Source of the DNA: Vanilla planifolia
Taxonomy: Eukaryota > Streptophyta > Magnoliopsida > Asparagales > Orchidaceae
DNA: 64,000 nucleotides
Assembly (NCBI GenBank): GCA_023846275.1
Contig: CM043874.1
Coordinates: 21,447,130-21,511,129, forward strand
Reading direction: 5' to 3'
This document shows positions 12,621 through 26,003 of the stretch, one piece after another (position 1 is the first letter of the stretch; every line of letters starts with the position of its first letter). The notes below the pieces were generated by a model that worked only from the letters and a program-made list of their open reading frames with translations, searched no databases and was not told the origin of the DNA. A program made the position numbers and the translations under genes.

Positions 12621-15600
12621 AAAAACATTTGAATATTTTAAAACTTAAATTCTTTAAATAAAGTACAACTTAAACCAAATCATATGTGCATGAATGATGA
12701 TAGTTCTATGTGTCACTAATTATGAAAAATTAAAAGATTTAACATACTAATCATAAAGATTTAGAAATTAAATTCTTTTTAGATTAGCTACTCCACAAAG
12801 ACTATTACCCTTAGCTCCAAAGTCAGCAGGTTAAGCCATTAGATTGAATTTACTATTTATGCTACAACAGTTCTTATTTCAACAAATTCATATCAGAAGA
12901 ATACTCCTTGAGATTTATCTGAAATAATACTAAGCTTAACAAGATATTAGTAAATACTTAGTCTTAATTTTATGATTATCACATCAAAGAATACAACAAG
13001 ATCTTCCAAGTATTGCAAGTCTTAACCATTTCAAAAGGCCATTATCCTTCCTTTTGCTTTAGATGATTTTAATCCCATCATTTTTATTTAATTATTTTTA
13101 TTATTTTTCCATTCCATTACTAAATTTTTTTATTAAAATAAGTCTAATATGTAATTTCCTAGCTTATAATTAACTATACCATGCAATATATATTTGTAAA
13201 CCCAAATTTATCATTATAATAAGCAACATCATGCTTCTACAATATTGGGGTTTTTTATCATCTATTTAAAATATTTTTTTTTATCAAAATCATACACATG
13301 TATGAAATATATAAATCATTTCTATTTTTTTGTCTAATGTTATGGTCAAATCTTATGATTGCTCTATTGGCGATATTTATCCTTTTCTTGAATCAAGTTT
13401 ATTTCTTCCTTCACTTTCCTTGGTTGAGCTACATAAGGAATTTTTCTAAAATTCCTTATGCTTCTTTTGTGACATCTTGATTCCTTTCACTCTTTCCTTC
13501 AACCAAACATAAAATTCCTCCCTAAATTTTCCCAAAAATCCCTTCTTATAGCATCTCTTCTTATTCTTATAATTTTTGTAAGTGGACCCTTCTATTTCAT
13601 CCATCCGACTCCCTTGGAACGTTATGATTTATTCATTTAGCTATTTCCTAACTAACCCTTCATATTTCAACCTTTTAGCTGTCATGATTGAGCCCTAATG
13701 ATCATTCGTTCCTCTTCAAATTTCCTCATTCATCATTTATGATTAGGGATTTTAGGGATAAAATAAATTATTTAATTAAAATTTTAGGATTAATAAAATT
13801 TTGTAAAATTTATACTTAATTTAACCTCCAAAAATTTGTATGTCAAAGTTTTTTTTAATGATTTTTCTTAATTTTGTAAAAGTTGTATTAAAATTTTTTT
13901 TCAAAAACTTTAGGATATTTTTAAGTTGTACTAGTAAGTCAAGTTTTATGTGTGATTAATTCATTAATTTTCTTGGATTAATTAACTTGGAATCATTTAT
14001 CTATGTCTTTCCTAAAATAAAGGAAGGCGTAGTCTCATGGTTTGGCAATGCATAAAGGTCTACATGGAGTGAATCAATTTTTTAGGAAGTGAAATTGGCC
14101 ACACCTCTTTGAATTTCTCTTCAATTCCATTTTTTTTTATGCTTTCCTAGGAAAAGTGTATTAAATAAAAGTAACATTAGGAGTAACATTGACTATTGAT
14201 ACATTATTGGTTTCTATTTGATTCTCTATCATTTTTTTTTCTTAAAATAAATTATCATATTTTAAGATAAGTTTGATTTGAATTTTTATTAGCATAAACT
14301 TTTTTTGCTTTTATTTTTATTCATGAAAACTATAATCATTGTGAAAAAAAAAAAAAAAGAATGGAATGAAAATTTAGATAATTGCTTGCAAATAAACTTT
14401 TGTTTAACTTGATGACTTTTGTGAGGGTTGTAGCTAAACCACCATTAGGAGCCCTTATGATCATCACTTTTCTTACTATTTTTGCCGCACTTTACCTATA
14501 TTAATCGCTAATTTCCATCACATATAGAGTAATTACTCAAAAAGGATGATAGCATTCAAGTGAATATTTTTTTGAGACAAAGAATGAATGTATTACCTAT
14601 AGTTTTTATTTATTTTCTCTTATGAGCCAATATATAATATATAACATTTATATGATCAATAGTTTTAAGTTAATTGTACATAAGATAAACTAGCAACTTC
14701 CTCTCTTTATGTAAGCTTTTACATTTGCACAAAATTTTTAATTTCATAGAGAGTATTTACTCGTTCTCATTGTTGCCCTAATCTAACCCTCTTAATATAT
14801 ATTGATGGCATGTCTTCAATTGTAAGTAAAGTAAAAATTAACAAACTACTTAGTAGCAAAATAATAATAGGAAATAACATTATAATAAAATTGACAAAAT
14901 GATATCTACGAAATATTTGTCTTATACACAATACTAATATATATACATATATATATAATGTTTTACTAGAGCTTTGTATAGGATGTATGTTTTTATTATT
15001 ACAATAGGTTATTTAGATGATGGATATATTTTTATTTATATATTATATATAGTTTTGATTGACTATGAAACAAATAAGTAAATAATGTATTATGCTATCA
15101 TTCTTGTCGTAAAGAAATAAAAGTGCCTTTTTTATTTTATTTTTATTATTTCTAGTCTTAATAATAGCATTAATTAATTTAATTCCAAACAAATGACTAA
15201 ATAGGCCATTACACTTATCATTTAAAAATAACCCCAAATTCTATTTTCTTATCATGATCTTTACAACTTGTTGGTTAAACCTTGTTTTCTCTTAAACTGG
15301 TTTATTAACCACCTTTTAAAGGGGTTCTCACAAACACCCTACTTCCTCTCTATGCTCCTTTACTTGTGACCAATTATTTTCCCAACAACCATTATATCAA
15401 CAACAAAACATTTATTTATATTAATTTTTATTATCTTTGGTATTATATAAGTAACTTACAATTAATGACATTGTCTTCGTAAAATGAAATTGTAACAATA
15501 AATGTTTCATCATAACAAATATCACAACTAATTGATCGTCAACAATATCAACTATGTGATTATGACTATTTACAAATCAAATTAAGCTTTTTGTAAAATA

Positions 15601-16160
15601 TATAGGCATCACAAGAAAATGTAAAATAGTCATTTATTCTTCTTTTCTTTATAGGTTTATCATTGTGAATAACAACCTCAAAAATTATAACCATCAATCT
15701 AAGCACGTCTAGAAGCAAAGGACTAAAACATTGGTACATAGCAACAAAGTTTTAATTAGCAAATAATTTATTTAATTATATTATTTTAATAATTTTATAA
15801 CACCCAAATTTGTTAAAGAAAAAACGAACATTTGTTCTATATAATTTAAAAATAATCAAATCGATAACAATAGGTAGAAAATTATATAAGTCTATATAAT
15901 TATTACAAAAGGCAATGACAAATCTCCTAATAAACAAGATAAACATAATCTCAAAATATATGACAACAAACTTTAAATATTCCAACTTTCTATCATAGTG
16001 TATGACTTACATCAAAGTGCAGACAACATTATCTAAAATTAAAATTCACATAAAGTCGTTGTAAATGCAATCATTCATCTCTTATGATGGTTGTAAGGAA
16101 AGCAGCATTTAATATATATGTATATGTATATATAGATAACAGTAGAAAAAAAAAAAGCCA
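12621..16160. other. AT-rich intergenic region
   Basis: No gene is supported. Open frames here are short and of low complexity. A poly(A) run occurs at about 14344-14358. An (AT)-rich run with repeated TATATA lies near 14938-14957. Nothing resembling a transposase, polymerase or RNA gene was recognised. Confidence 0.55.
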
Positions 16161-16382
16161 TGCTCATATTCCTAGCAATAGATATTTGATAAACTTTTGA
16201 AATTAAAAAAAGGTATTGTAGTTACACAGTATACTAAGGTAACCTTTGTCGTATTATTAATTAAGTTAGGGGCTCAAAGTCTGATTGAGCTATCAATGTA
16301 CTTCTGTGTACCACAAATAAAGAAAAGAAAAAAGAAAGAAGAAGAAGAGTAATAATCCAGAAAAGATGTTTTAATTTTGGTT
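16161..16382 (-). other. Probable 3' UTR/terminator side of the serine acetyltransferase gene
   Basis: This is the sequence immediately downstream of the minus-strand stop codon at 16385-16383. On the gene strand it is pyrimidine-rich. No precise poly(A) signal could be fixed. Confidence 0.35.
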
Positions 16383-17396
16383 CTATATGACGAAATCGGA
16401 CCACGAGGTGTGGTCCGTGTTTAGACCGCCGAACTGGTCAAGCACGATCGGGTTCTCCTTCCCGCCGAGCAACCTCGCAGGGCTCCCGACCGTCGTCATC
16501 GGTGGCACGTCCTTTAAAACAACTGATCCAGCTCCCACTTTCGCTCCCTCCCAGATCTTCACGTTTCCAAGGATCTGCGTGCCGGGACCGACCAACACAC
16601 CGTCGCATATCTTCGGATGACGGTCACCGGAGTCCTTCCCTGTTCCCCCCAACGTGACGTTGTGGAGAATTGATACGTTGTCACCGACAACCGCCGTCTC
16701 TCCGATCACCACGCCAGTCGCGTGGCCGAGAAAAATTCCCGATCCAATTCGCGCCCGCGGATGAATGTCCACTGCGAAGGCCTCCGACGATCGGCTCTGG
16801 ATTAGCAGTGCCGCAGAACGGCGACCAGTGATCCATAGCCAGTGCGCGACACGATGGGCCTGGCAAGCGTGGAACCCCTTGTAGTAAAGGAAGTAGTGCA
16901 CCATTTTGGAAGAGGCCGGGTCGCGGTCAAAAGCAGCGCGGAGATCGGCGCGCACGGCCCGGCCGATCGCATCATCGTGGACCAACGATTCGGCAAAGAG
17001 TTCGCGGAGATCGTTGTTAGAGAGGAGATTCGGTATGCTAAGCTTCATGGATAAGAGATTGGAGAGGGCAGATTCGAGGGATTCGTGTCGTAGGATGAGC
17101 TCAGAATAGTACCTGGCAAGGATCGGCTCGTCTTCAGTGTCTGAAAGGGCTTCTTCTCGGATCTGGCACCAGACATCATCGACGTAGTCATCGGAGACTT
17201 GATCGGCGAGTTCGGGCCAGTCGTATAAAGAATCGACGATTTGAACCGTGGAGGAGTTATAAGAAACGGGGTTAGTAGTGGGGATCTTGGGCCGGGAGCT
17301 ATCTATACATGCGACGATGGAGCGAGATGGATTCCGGCTGTTCGGCGGCCGGAGAGCATCCGTGATGGCCGGCGCAGAAAGGGTTGAGGCGGTCAT
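16383..17396 (-). CDS. SAT: Serine O-acetyltransferase
   Basis: Transfers acetyl from acetyl-CoA to L-serine to give O-acetylserine, the first step of cysteine synthesis, and binds O-acetylserine (thiol) lyase in the cysteine synthase complex. Intronless, 337 aa, stop TAG. Residues 1-55 are a Ser/Pro/Arg-containing extension that may be a plastid or mitochondrial transit peptide. Residues about 60-205 are the helical SAT N-domain (DDVWCQIREEA, HYFLYYKGFHACQAHRVAHW). Residues 206-310 form the left-handed beta-helix of hexapeptide repeats (GSGIFLGHATGVVIGET). D210, H225 and H260 keep the spacing of the E. coli CysE catalytic set D143/H158/H193. The C-terminal isoleucine that docks into the lyase is present, but the tail HTSWSDFVI seems about four residues shorter than the usual plant HTS-x4-WSDYVI. 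The start at 17396 is preferred because a TATA box lies only 60 bp upstream; the frame extends to 17504, beyond that box. Confidence 0.95.
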   Translation of the reverse strand: MTASTLSAPAITDALRPPNSRNPSRSIVACIDSSRPKIPTTNPVSYNSSTVQIVDSLYDWPELADQVSDDYVDDVWCQIREEALSDTEDEPILARYYSELILRHESLESALSNLLSMKLSIPNLLSNNDLRELFAESLVHDDAIGRAVRADLRAAFDRDPASSKMVHYFLYYKGFHACQAHRVAHWLWITGRRSAALLIQSRSSEAFAVDIHPRARIGSGIFLGHATGVVIGETAVVGDNVSILHNVTLGGTGKDSGDRHPKICDGVLVGPGTQILGNVKIWEGAKVGAGSVVLKDVPPMTTVGSPARLLGGKENPIVLDQFGGLNTDHTSWSDFVI

Positions 17397-17431
17397 GGAA
17401 AAGAGGAGAAGAAATAAAAGCTTGCATTCAT
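17393..17431 (-). promoter_or_regulatory. Possible 12-codon uORF overlapping the SAT start
   Basis: An out-of-frame ATG at 17431 opens a frame of 12 codons. Its TGA stop overlaps the SAT start codon as ATGA. It matters only if transcription starts upstream of 17431. The TATA box position predicts a start almost exactly there, so the uORF AUG may lie at the cap or outside the mRNA. Confidence 0.3.
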
Positions 17432-17455
17432 GTTGAGTGGAACGGGGCACGGCAG

Positions 17456-17463
17456 TATTTATA
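17456..17463 (-). promoter_or_regulatory. TATA box of the SAT gene
   Basis: TATAAATA in the context CCATATAAATACTGCC on the minus strand, 60 bp upstream of the SAT start codon. The predicted transcription start is about 17430-17435, giving a very short leader of roughly 35-40 nt. Confidence 0.65.
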
Positions 17464-17504
17464 TGGTTGTCGGATGAATGGGATCCTTTGATCATTGTAT
17501 ACAA

Positions 17505-20380
17505 ATAATATTATTTGCTTAGCCAAATTATATGACTTATCGAAGGATAACTTGTTAACGGCTGCAATATATAGCCCTACATATTCCTTCAAAAATTCCT
17601 TTTTTAAAATTTTAATTTTAATCGATAGTTTTATCAAGATTTTATTTCTATTTACATTGAATTTTTTTGACAAATTTAATTTCAAATATTTTCTAAATTT
17701 TTACTTCATAAATACAAATGAATAAGAACCAAAACTCTGAATTTTATCGATATATTTCGAATTCAGTTAATTAAGTTTGAAAACAATTTTTCATATAGAA
17801 TTGCATTTTGATCATAAGTACATATCTTAAATGAGATCTATTGTTGAATTTTGTTATACTTTTGATCAATGCATTATTTATTTGATAATGATAAAATTAT
17901 TATATTATTATTATTATTATTTTTTAAGTATTTTTATATCATGTATCTCAAAAATACAAATATTATTAATATAGAGAACTTAATCAATTGATTCAATGAG
18001 CTTAACAAAGATATTTGGGTGATAATTGTAATTAAGAGAAGCATATGTTCAAACAATACCATGAAAGATTATTATTGTAACTCTTTATTTTAGTATTTAA
18101 AATGTTAGAATATTTTAAAAAAATTTTAAGACACCAAGGATTCAATGAGATTAAGTGAGAGTGCTTAAATAGTTTTATAAGCATTTATTTACTCGTGTGT
18201 TTTTTAGTTCGTGACATGTATTCTATTTAGATTTTTTTTTGTACTATAAAATTATATTTATCATAAGTTGCATTAGTTATTATTGCATAATCAAATAGAA
18301 TTTAAAAAATATATGAATCAAATGAAGGAAATTAATAATGTACTAATTATATATGTATAGTGATCTTTATTGTATCATATGATTAATTTATTTATAAATC
18401 AGATGAAGCAATAACCAAAAACAATCCTATAGTATTTGGTTATTTATATGAGTACAATTTCTCCATCACATAAGAGTTGGTGGCTTATCTTTAAAGTCAA
18501 AATTTGAGGTTTAGTAGTATCGAGCTTTTTATAATTATAATGTTATTTATTGTATTTATATGATATATTATTTTTTATTAATCAGACTAAGAGATAAAAC
18601 ATATGAACATATGAATTGGAGTTTGATTGACGTTTAAGTGTGATACATTTTTCATACTATTATGATCCAATTAAATGAGAATTATAATATGTATTTTTCA
18701 TTGTCATAGGTCTGCGATAGAATTGTCATGCTAATATGATTCGTTTAACTGAATAATAAGGGTGGACTTAAGCTATAAGTGAGAGGATTTCAATCATACT
18801 TGTATTACAGTATTTACCCAATAGCTTAATTTTGACGAATTAAGTTATTGTATAGATTTTTATTATACCTGTATGATATCACTTTAGTATATATACAATA
18901 AAATATCTGAGAATCCCGAGTATTAAGATTTAGTTATGCATTGAGCAAACCTATATTGGAAGAGTACAATCTATTAATTATATGAATATGATCTCTTATT
19001 ATCAATAATAATAAGCTTGTTGTAGAAGTCATTATATTGTATAATGTTACATATATACCATTTTTTTAACGACGTAGAAATTAAATGTTACAAATATTTG
19101 TTTTATTTGCATATTCCAATGTTCTCATAATATATGTATAATACAATCATGAGGAGGAAAAACTTTATCAAACAATTCTATTAACTTGAATGATGCAAAC
19201 AATGTTGTATCATAGTTATACAATCCTTTGGATCAAATAATAAAATGAGTCTAAAATGTAAGTAATGACTAATTTGACTAAAATTTTAGGAAATCGATTA
19301 TAACTATTTTAGAGAGATTTAGAGCTATTGAGAGCATTCTTAGAATTATATAAGGCCTACGAAACATTGAAAACTAATGTTTCACTTACTCATCATTGTG
19401 AAAAAGATAATATTAAGAATCATCACACACTTACAAAAGAATTTGGAAGAAAGTAAGGCTACAAGTCATTCATCATCCTTATCATTTTAGCAATTATTTA
19501 TCCTTCTATAATTGAGCTAAGTAACACATTTTTCGTACTTGATCTCTCAAACATCATGACATATATTTTTAAATCGATTTAGCATCGCAATAGTGTGCCA
19601 CTTGCTCTAAATTGTGACTGGGTTGTAGGATATTATATTGGGTTTTACAATTATTTCTGTCAAATTATCATGACTTTATGTTTATTTTTTTATTGACTTT
19701 TTATTAAATGATGTATACTTTTGATTAAGTCAATGTAGAAAGCTTTGATTAAGCTAATTATAAGCCTTTTCAAAAAAAAAAGAGCTAATTATAAGCTTTT
19801 TTATTAACTTGATATTATTAACTTTTATTAGGCTAATATTTTTGTAAATTATCTAGTATTTTGATCACAAATAGATATAAATCTATGTTTAAATTGAACT
19901 ACTTAAAATCATTGTGCATTTTTCTTTGTTCTACAACATAAGTTTTATAAAATGTAACAATTTTTTTTAAAAAAAATCATAATAATCAACAATATTAAGA
20001 ATACTAAAACCTTCCATTTATAAAGTTATTTAAATTATTAAATTAGATTTTACACAATTCACTTTTTTTTCTTGTGAACATCAAAGTCCCATATTTTTAA
20101 TAAACTATTATTCAATATTTATATTTTTATATTTTTATTTTATTATTTTTAAAAAGATGAAAAATAATTTTATCATTATATTTTTTTATTAAATATTATA
20201 ATATAATTATTTTTATAACAAACATCATCATATTTTACTAAAAAATTTCATTATCATGTTCATATTCCCAACTTATTAATTTCTCCTTAAAATCACTCAA
20301 ATCAACAGGCCTAACACTCCGAAGATAAATTACCAATTATATAGTCTTGCTTAATGTACGAAAGTTAGATTTGGCTCGAC
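17505..20380. other. AT-rich intergenic region
   Basis: No gene, RNA or well-defined repeat is supported. Several short frames exist only because of the composition. Parts of 18.3-19.0 kb read like decayed LTR sequence, but I cannot define ends or a family. Confidence 0.5.
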
Positions 20381-20682
20381 CTAGAAGAGACGTGTACGGC
20401 ACAGAGAGTCGGAAAACCGGTTCGCGTTGCGTGCGATGAAAAAGCAAAAGGCTATCCTTAGGGAGACGGCACGTACAAAACTATAAAAGCTTTTTAGCCT
20501 TCCACATATAAATAAAAGAAACAGTAACATAATTGTCAACTCAATTATAGCAAACATTGAAACACAAATTGCAATCTGACAGAGACAGCTTCTGAAACTT
20601 AAAAAAAGGCTTTTGGAGTTCAACACACATGTAGAAAAGTCCAGCTTAATACAAGAACTCTACAAGCGGGCAGGAAGGAAAA

Positions 20683-20997
20683 CTAGAGCTTGACTTCAAC
20701 GTCCACGCCGGCCGGCAGGTCGAGAGCCATCAGAGAATCAATAGTCTGGGCGGTGGGGTACAGGATATCGATCAAACGGTGGTGAGTGCGGATCTCGAAG
20801 TGAAATCGAGCATCCTTGTGAACATGGGGAGATTTGAGAACGCAGTAGACTCTCTTCTTGGTGGGCAAAGGAACAGGACCCATGGTCTTGGCATTTGTAG
20901 TCCGGGCTGCCTCTAAGATTTGTTTGCAGGAGTCCTCGATGAGGGGAACCCAGTAGGACCTCAACTTGATTCTGATCCTCTGCTTTGGCGCCGCCAC
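20683..20997 (-). CDS. PRPS10: Plastid 30S ribosomal protein S10 (uS10c), last exon
   Basis: Encodes 104 residues plus TAA, running from VAAPKQRIRIKLRSYW to DLPAGVDVEVKL. This is the whole conserved S10 domain. Landmarks are MGPVPLPTKKRVYCVLKSPH, the HVHKDARFHFEIRTHHRLID core and the IDSLMALDLPAGVDVEV end. These match bacterial and plastid S10, not cytosolic S20. S10 binds 16S rRNA in the 30S head and lies near the tRNA path. The exon begins after a good acceptor (GTGCGACAG|GTGGCG) in phase 0. The in-frame ATG nine bases upstream would leave no transit peptide, so the start must lie in an upstream exon. The frame is intact and fully conserved, consistent with a working gene. Confidence 0.95.
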   Translation of the reverse strand: MAAPKQRIRIKLRSYWVPLIEDSCKQILEAARTTNAKTMGPVPLPTKKRVYCVLKSPHVHKDARFHFEIRTHHRLIDILYPTAQTIDSLMALDLPAGVDVEVKL

Positions 20998-23900
20998 CTG
21001 TCGCACAATCCACGAGTAACAATGTTTATCTTATTGTGAAAATATTATATGTAGGATTCTTAAACGGATCCCATTTTAATTGCAGGATCCTACTTAACTT
21101 AAATAATAAAATAAAATTTCCGAGTAAAAAATACAGAAAATCGAAAAACAAATAGGACTGACTGCAAGAAACATTATCAGACAATGCCACGGCAGATCAA
21201 AAGAAACCATTTTTAGTGGTGGCCATGCATTCTTGCTGATTTTGTCATTCACTATTTATGCGAAGCGCTTTTACATTAGTGAAAATGGCAATTATTGATG
21301 GAATCTAACCCTAACATGAGATTGATCAAAGGCTTGAAGATTGCAAAGTGGCAAGTCTTTTCCAACATTGGCTGGGTTTAACTCTTGTTTGACTCCCTAT
21401 ACATCCGGATATTACACTTGAGATTTTTTGACACTTCAAGGACAATTTAGATACAATACATTGAGAATTTCATGTCATCACAATTGAATAACAATTATAA
21501 CCACTAAGTTTAAGAGTATGATTATTGACAATCATGTTATTATTTACTAAACTAATAGGATGTCGCAAGGACAACTCATACCCACAAAATCATCGTTCAC
21601 AAATGATATACTTGAGAATATTCTTTGAAATATCGACATCTTTTCCTTTTTGTGAATATGACACATTAATAACAATTCAACCAACTTTTTAATGTTTCTA
21701 AGTGCAAATTATTCACTATTTCTTGATGGACACAACCCTTGAATAGCCTTGATGCTTCCATAAGCCCTTCATCCATGTTTTTGATATCATCAAAACAATA
21801 TTCCTATCAGTTTTTGTACCCTCAAAGAGGGGAAGGAGACAGAGTAGTAACATAACCTCCATTCAACACAAAGAATAGGAGCCATTGAGAAAATGCCTTT
21901 AAATGTGCTACATTGTCATACTGGTTATCTCGAGGTCTTATAAAGTAATCATACAATCAACCCTAAGATGAATTGCTACGGCAAGGTCTCTTGCGGTAGC
22001 AGTTATTACAAAAAAAAAAATGAGAACATTAACCTCTGCAACTAGATCTCTTTTGCCTTGCAGCTATTTTCTTGCAGACAACGTGATCGAATGAAACTAC
22101 TTATTTTCAAACAAAAGTATAGGTTAATGAAAATGACTTCACATAATTATTACATGTAGAATTTCAAATCACTAGACTATGTGTCAACTGATTGAGAAAC
22201 AATGTCTCAATTCCTACAAATGAAGGTTAGATGAAGGAAGATGTAAATTTTGGTCGGATCTAATCAGTCTTTTGATCAAATCAAGGGTTAAATGCTCGTC
22301 ACCTAATAACACTTTTTTTGACAATAGGAAAGAGATTTTTGATAGCTCCAATTCATTCCAACACAAGGAAAGGGTCATATTTGCACCCTTTGAATGACTC
22401 ATTTTTCAACATGGTGGGAACGTGTGAATTCATACATCAATTCTGTAACTTTGGATGCTTCGATTCTCACTGAAGGTGCTTTCCCAATGCTCCCCATCCT
22501 TGCTTAAAAACCATCACAGAGCATGTCGTGGTAGCACCACAATTATATAGTAGTAACTACTAGGGTGCCTCTCGAAGGCTATGTTGGATCATTGACACAT
22601 CTAAACACCTAAGAGCATAAAAGAGAGAAGGTGAACACATGAGGCATGGGATCAATTTCCCACGAGACAAGGTTTTAACACATTGTGTTCTTGCTTCTTG
22701 ATAATGTTCGTCCATTGGCATGAAGTCTATGTGAAAAAGAAGAGCTTCCTATCAAAAATCAATCCAAGAATCAAAAAGAAAGGAGCTCCAACTTTGCCAT
22801 ATATTGTAAAATTCTTATCCCTTCCTCCACATTGTGGAATTGCAGTTCGCATGTGCATTTTTAGCTCACATAATACGAAGACCAATTTCTCCACACTCTA
22901 CACTTCTTTTATCTATTTTCTGATTTTACAGCTTGGTAGTTCGATGATTAGTTTCCAATTTCCAGCACCAACATGGCACAATACAAGAAAAATATTTACT
23001 TCTGAATAAAATACTGCTTACAAAATACAAAATCAAGGGTGCAAAGAAACAATATCAAGTTTTTTATTTAAATTTTATGATCTCCTAGTGAAGGTTATCA
23101 TGTTAAACTATATAATGGACAGTTTTCTTTCTTATTTCTTGGGTGCAACTTGAAAATTTTTATTGGTCACAAAATGACAAATGATCCATAAAAACTGCTG
23201 AGAAGGTATTTTAAAATAAATGTAACAAACATAAAGAAAAGGAATGTCTTTAGATAAGTCTTTATTATCAAATACATATTGAAACAAGAATAGCAACTAA
23301 GAAATTAGTAGATACAGTCCATTTCATGAAGCAGAATAGATGCACATAAAAATTTTAATAGACTATGTGATTTATCCAATGAAATACGAAAACAACACAA
23401 GGACGTGATGCAAAATGAAGACAAATCAAATCTGTCAAACACAGAAATTAAATAATACAAATTACATATGTAATAACATTATCAAAAATTTATACTTCAC
23501 AAAATATATAATCAAAAAACAAAGATGAATGACTTAATAGAAACAAAACATAAAGTTAAGCAATTAAATGACCCAACAATGGCATAACTTGTCATTGGTT
23601 TCATTTAATATGACAAAGAAAAATGAATTGAAAAACACATACAAATCTTATTATGAACAAGGTTACAGTGTCATCATAAGAATCAAGAGTTCACATTGAA
23701 AACATTGAATGCCAAGGATGTTTCATGAAAAAGTGGTCACGAGAACAATGCAAGAGGGAAGATGGCTTCTTTCATCAACCATGTTGTGGTCCAAGTGCAC
23801 AACATGTGAGAGAATCAAGAGTTCTTGAGTCAAGACCCTCTACTAAAGACTGTATCAACATAAGCAACCACAATATGATATCCACAAGGCCATCACTGGC

Positions 23901-26003
23901 AAAGACTTTGAATCAAGACCCTCTAGCAAATGCCAAGGCAAGCATTTGCAACATGAGAAGGCAGCTGCCTTGAGCAGATATGATGAGGTATCACAAGAAA
24001 CAAAATTCATTTCATACAACTTGTCGGTTGTGTGACATGACAAAGTTGCAGCTATGTAACCAAAAACCCATTGTGTCAATGCAAGTTGTAGTAATGTGTA
24101 TGCTCATTGACAAAGTTCTTAGTTGAGGGTGCAACTGTATACATTCAATTTAATAATTGTGTAGAAAACCCTAAGTAGTCATTATAAATATTCCTAAAGT
24201 AAAAACTTTAAAACTTAAGCTACAAGTGTTGAGTAGAAAATTCTTAGTTGAAATCAAAAAGATAGCTACCTTTCTTCTTCTAACATTTTCCAAGAATGAA
24301 CTTCACTACCATCCTTTCCCAAATGGGAGAAGTTTGTCCTTGAACCAAATTAAGAAAAATAAGGGACACCGCTTGCCTTTCGCTAACAACATGCAGAACA
24401 ATAAGTACGCATGTAGAACGCTGCACTGACAAACTAGGATTCTAATTACTTAATACAAAATATGCATAGACCAATTAATTAAGGTCCAAATGATTCCGTT
24501 ACTTTTAACAATAACTTTGGAGATTGAACTTTTCAATGTCAGATTAAACCTTCCACAATCTGTATTCAATAAAGTGATGAACAGTCTCACCTAGAAAAAA
24601 ATTTCATGACGAGGTTCAAGTTTCAGTAAAGTCAAAGATCCTAGCTTTAAATACAATAGAATTATCCAAAATCACATAAAGTGGTCTTCAAGTCCCAAAC
24701 ATGACAACCCACACTAAATATGATCACACCGAAGAAAGAACAATCGCAAAGGAAATCAAAGCAAGGGATAAAATAAGATAGAATCAAAAATATCAATGAG
24801 TGCAATTTGGTATTCACAACACTAGAAGATATGAAGATCTCCAACAATCACCAGTGGAGGTAATATAATTCAATATCAGCAGAAAAAAATCCTTCTAATA
24901 AACCCTAGAATTTTATCTATAAAACCATCCATTTAAACAAACCACAACTGTCAAATCCAGCTCAAAATCACAATTCACATTTTGGACTCATGATGGAGTT
25001 GAGCTCCCTTATTTATCATTAATTTAATTCTTCGTTATCCAATAAGAATAATATCCTATTACCTATGCACCTGCAAGCCGTCATGCATTAGAAAACAATT
25101 GTCATGGTTACCATTGGTTAGTCATTTTGCCTAATTCTCAATTCTAACCAATGCACTATATTAGTTAGCCATTTATACTCTAGTAACTTTTGTGGTTGTA
25201 GTTTGGCAACTCTCCTCTCAAGCCGTTGAGCTGAAGCAAAAGATGGGCTATCCCATCATTACTCGGGTCCAAAGCGTTCCAAGAATTGGCAATAATCTGT
25301 CATGCAAAATCAAAAGTGAGCCAAATGCCTTCAAATTTGTTTGACAACCTCGTGAATTTAAACCCGGACTGAACACTTTTGATAAGGAGAGGATGTTGGA
25401 TGAAAGTAATCTATAGAAGGTGGTTTACACCTGCCCTAGGAAAGAATCTATATAAAAGCTCCTAAATGCAAGCACAAACATCTCTAATATTACACCATGT
25501 AATGCTTGGGCTAACAAATAAAAGAACATACAAATCATTCTAAACCAAGAAACCAGTAAGCTCTTTGACAGCTAGACCCATGGAAAAAGGCTTAAATGTA
25601 AGTAGATCACCACTTATCATAGTAGATTAATATTAATACTAGCTAAAAAAATATCACTTGCCTATGTACATGACACAAAAGCGCCAATTGGATGAACCCC
25701 CATGCCCAACAGTTGCTATGTGCACAGACAACTTAGACTCTTGTCATATCCCCACCACATGACATAACAGCACCTTTTGAATTCCACACAAAAGGACAAC
25801 ATGACAGTCTCATTGTCTTCTAATGAGTTTATCAACTACATCATAAAAGAATGACATTTCCTCCAACAAGAAAATAATAAAGGGAGGACAACTACAATTT
25901 CTCTAACAACAAATAATAAAGGAAAAGTGAATCTTAATCAAACTCTATAGATATTTATTTATAGAGGATTTTTTTGGCACCTTGTAATTCTAGAAAATAG
26001 CTT

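Noticed and set aside
16387-17109. Several open frames on both strands inside the serine acetyltransferase gene
   Set aside because: They are shadows of the GC-rich SAT coding sequence in other frames. Only the 17396-16383 frame shows a family.
17397-17504. SAT start 36 codons further upstream
   Set aside because: That start lies upstream of the TATA box at 17463-17456, and the added residues show no family similarity.
20738-21022. 94-codon minus-strand frame overlapping the S10 exon
   Set aside because: It is the S10 exon read in a different frame and running into the intron. S10 homology lies in the other frame.
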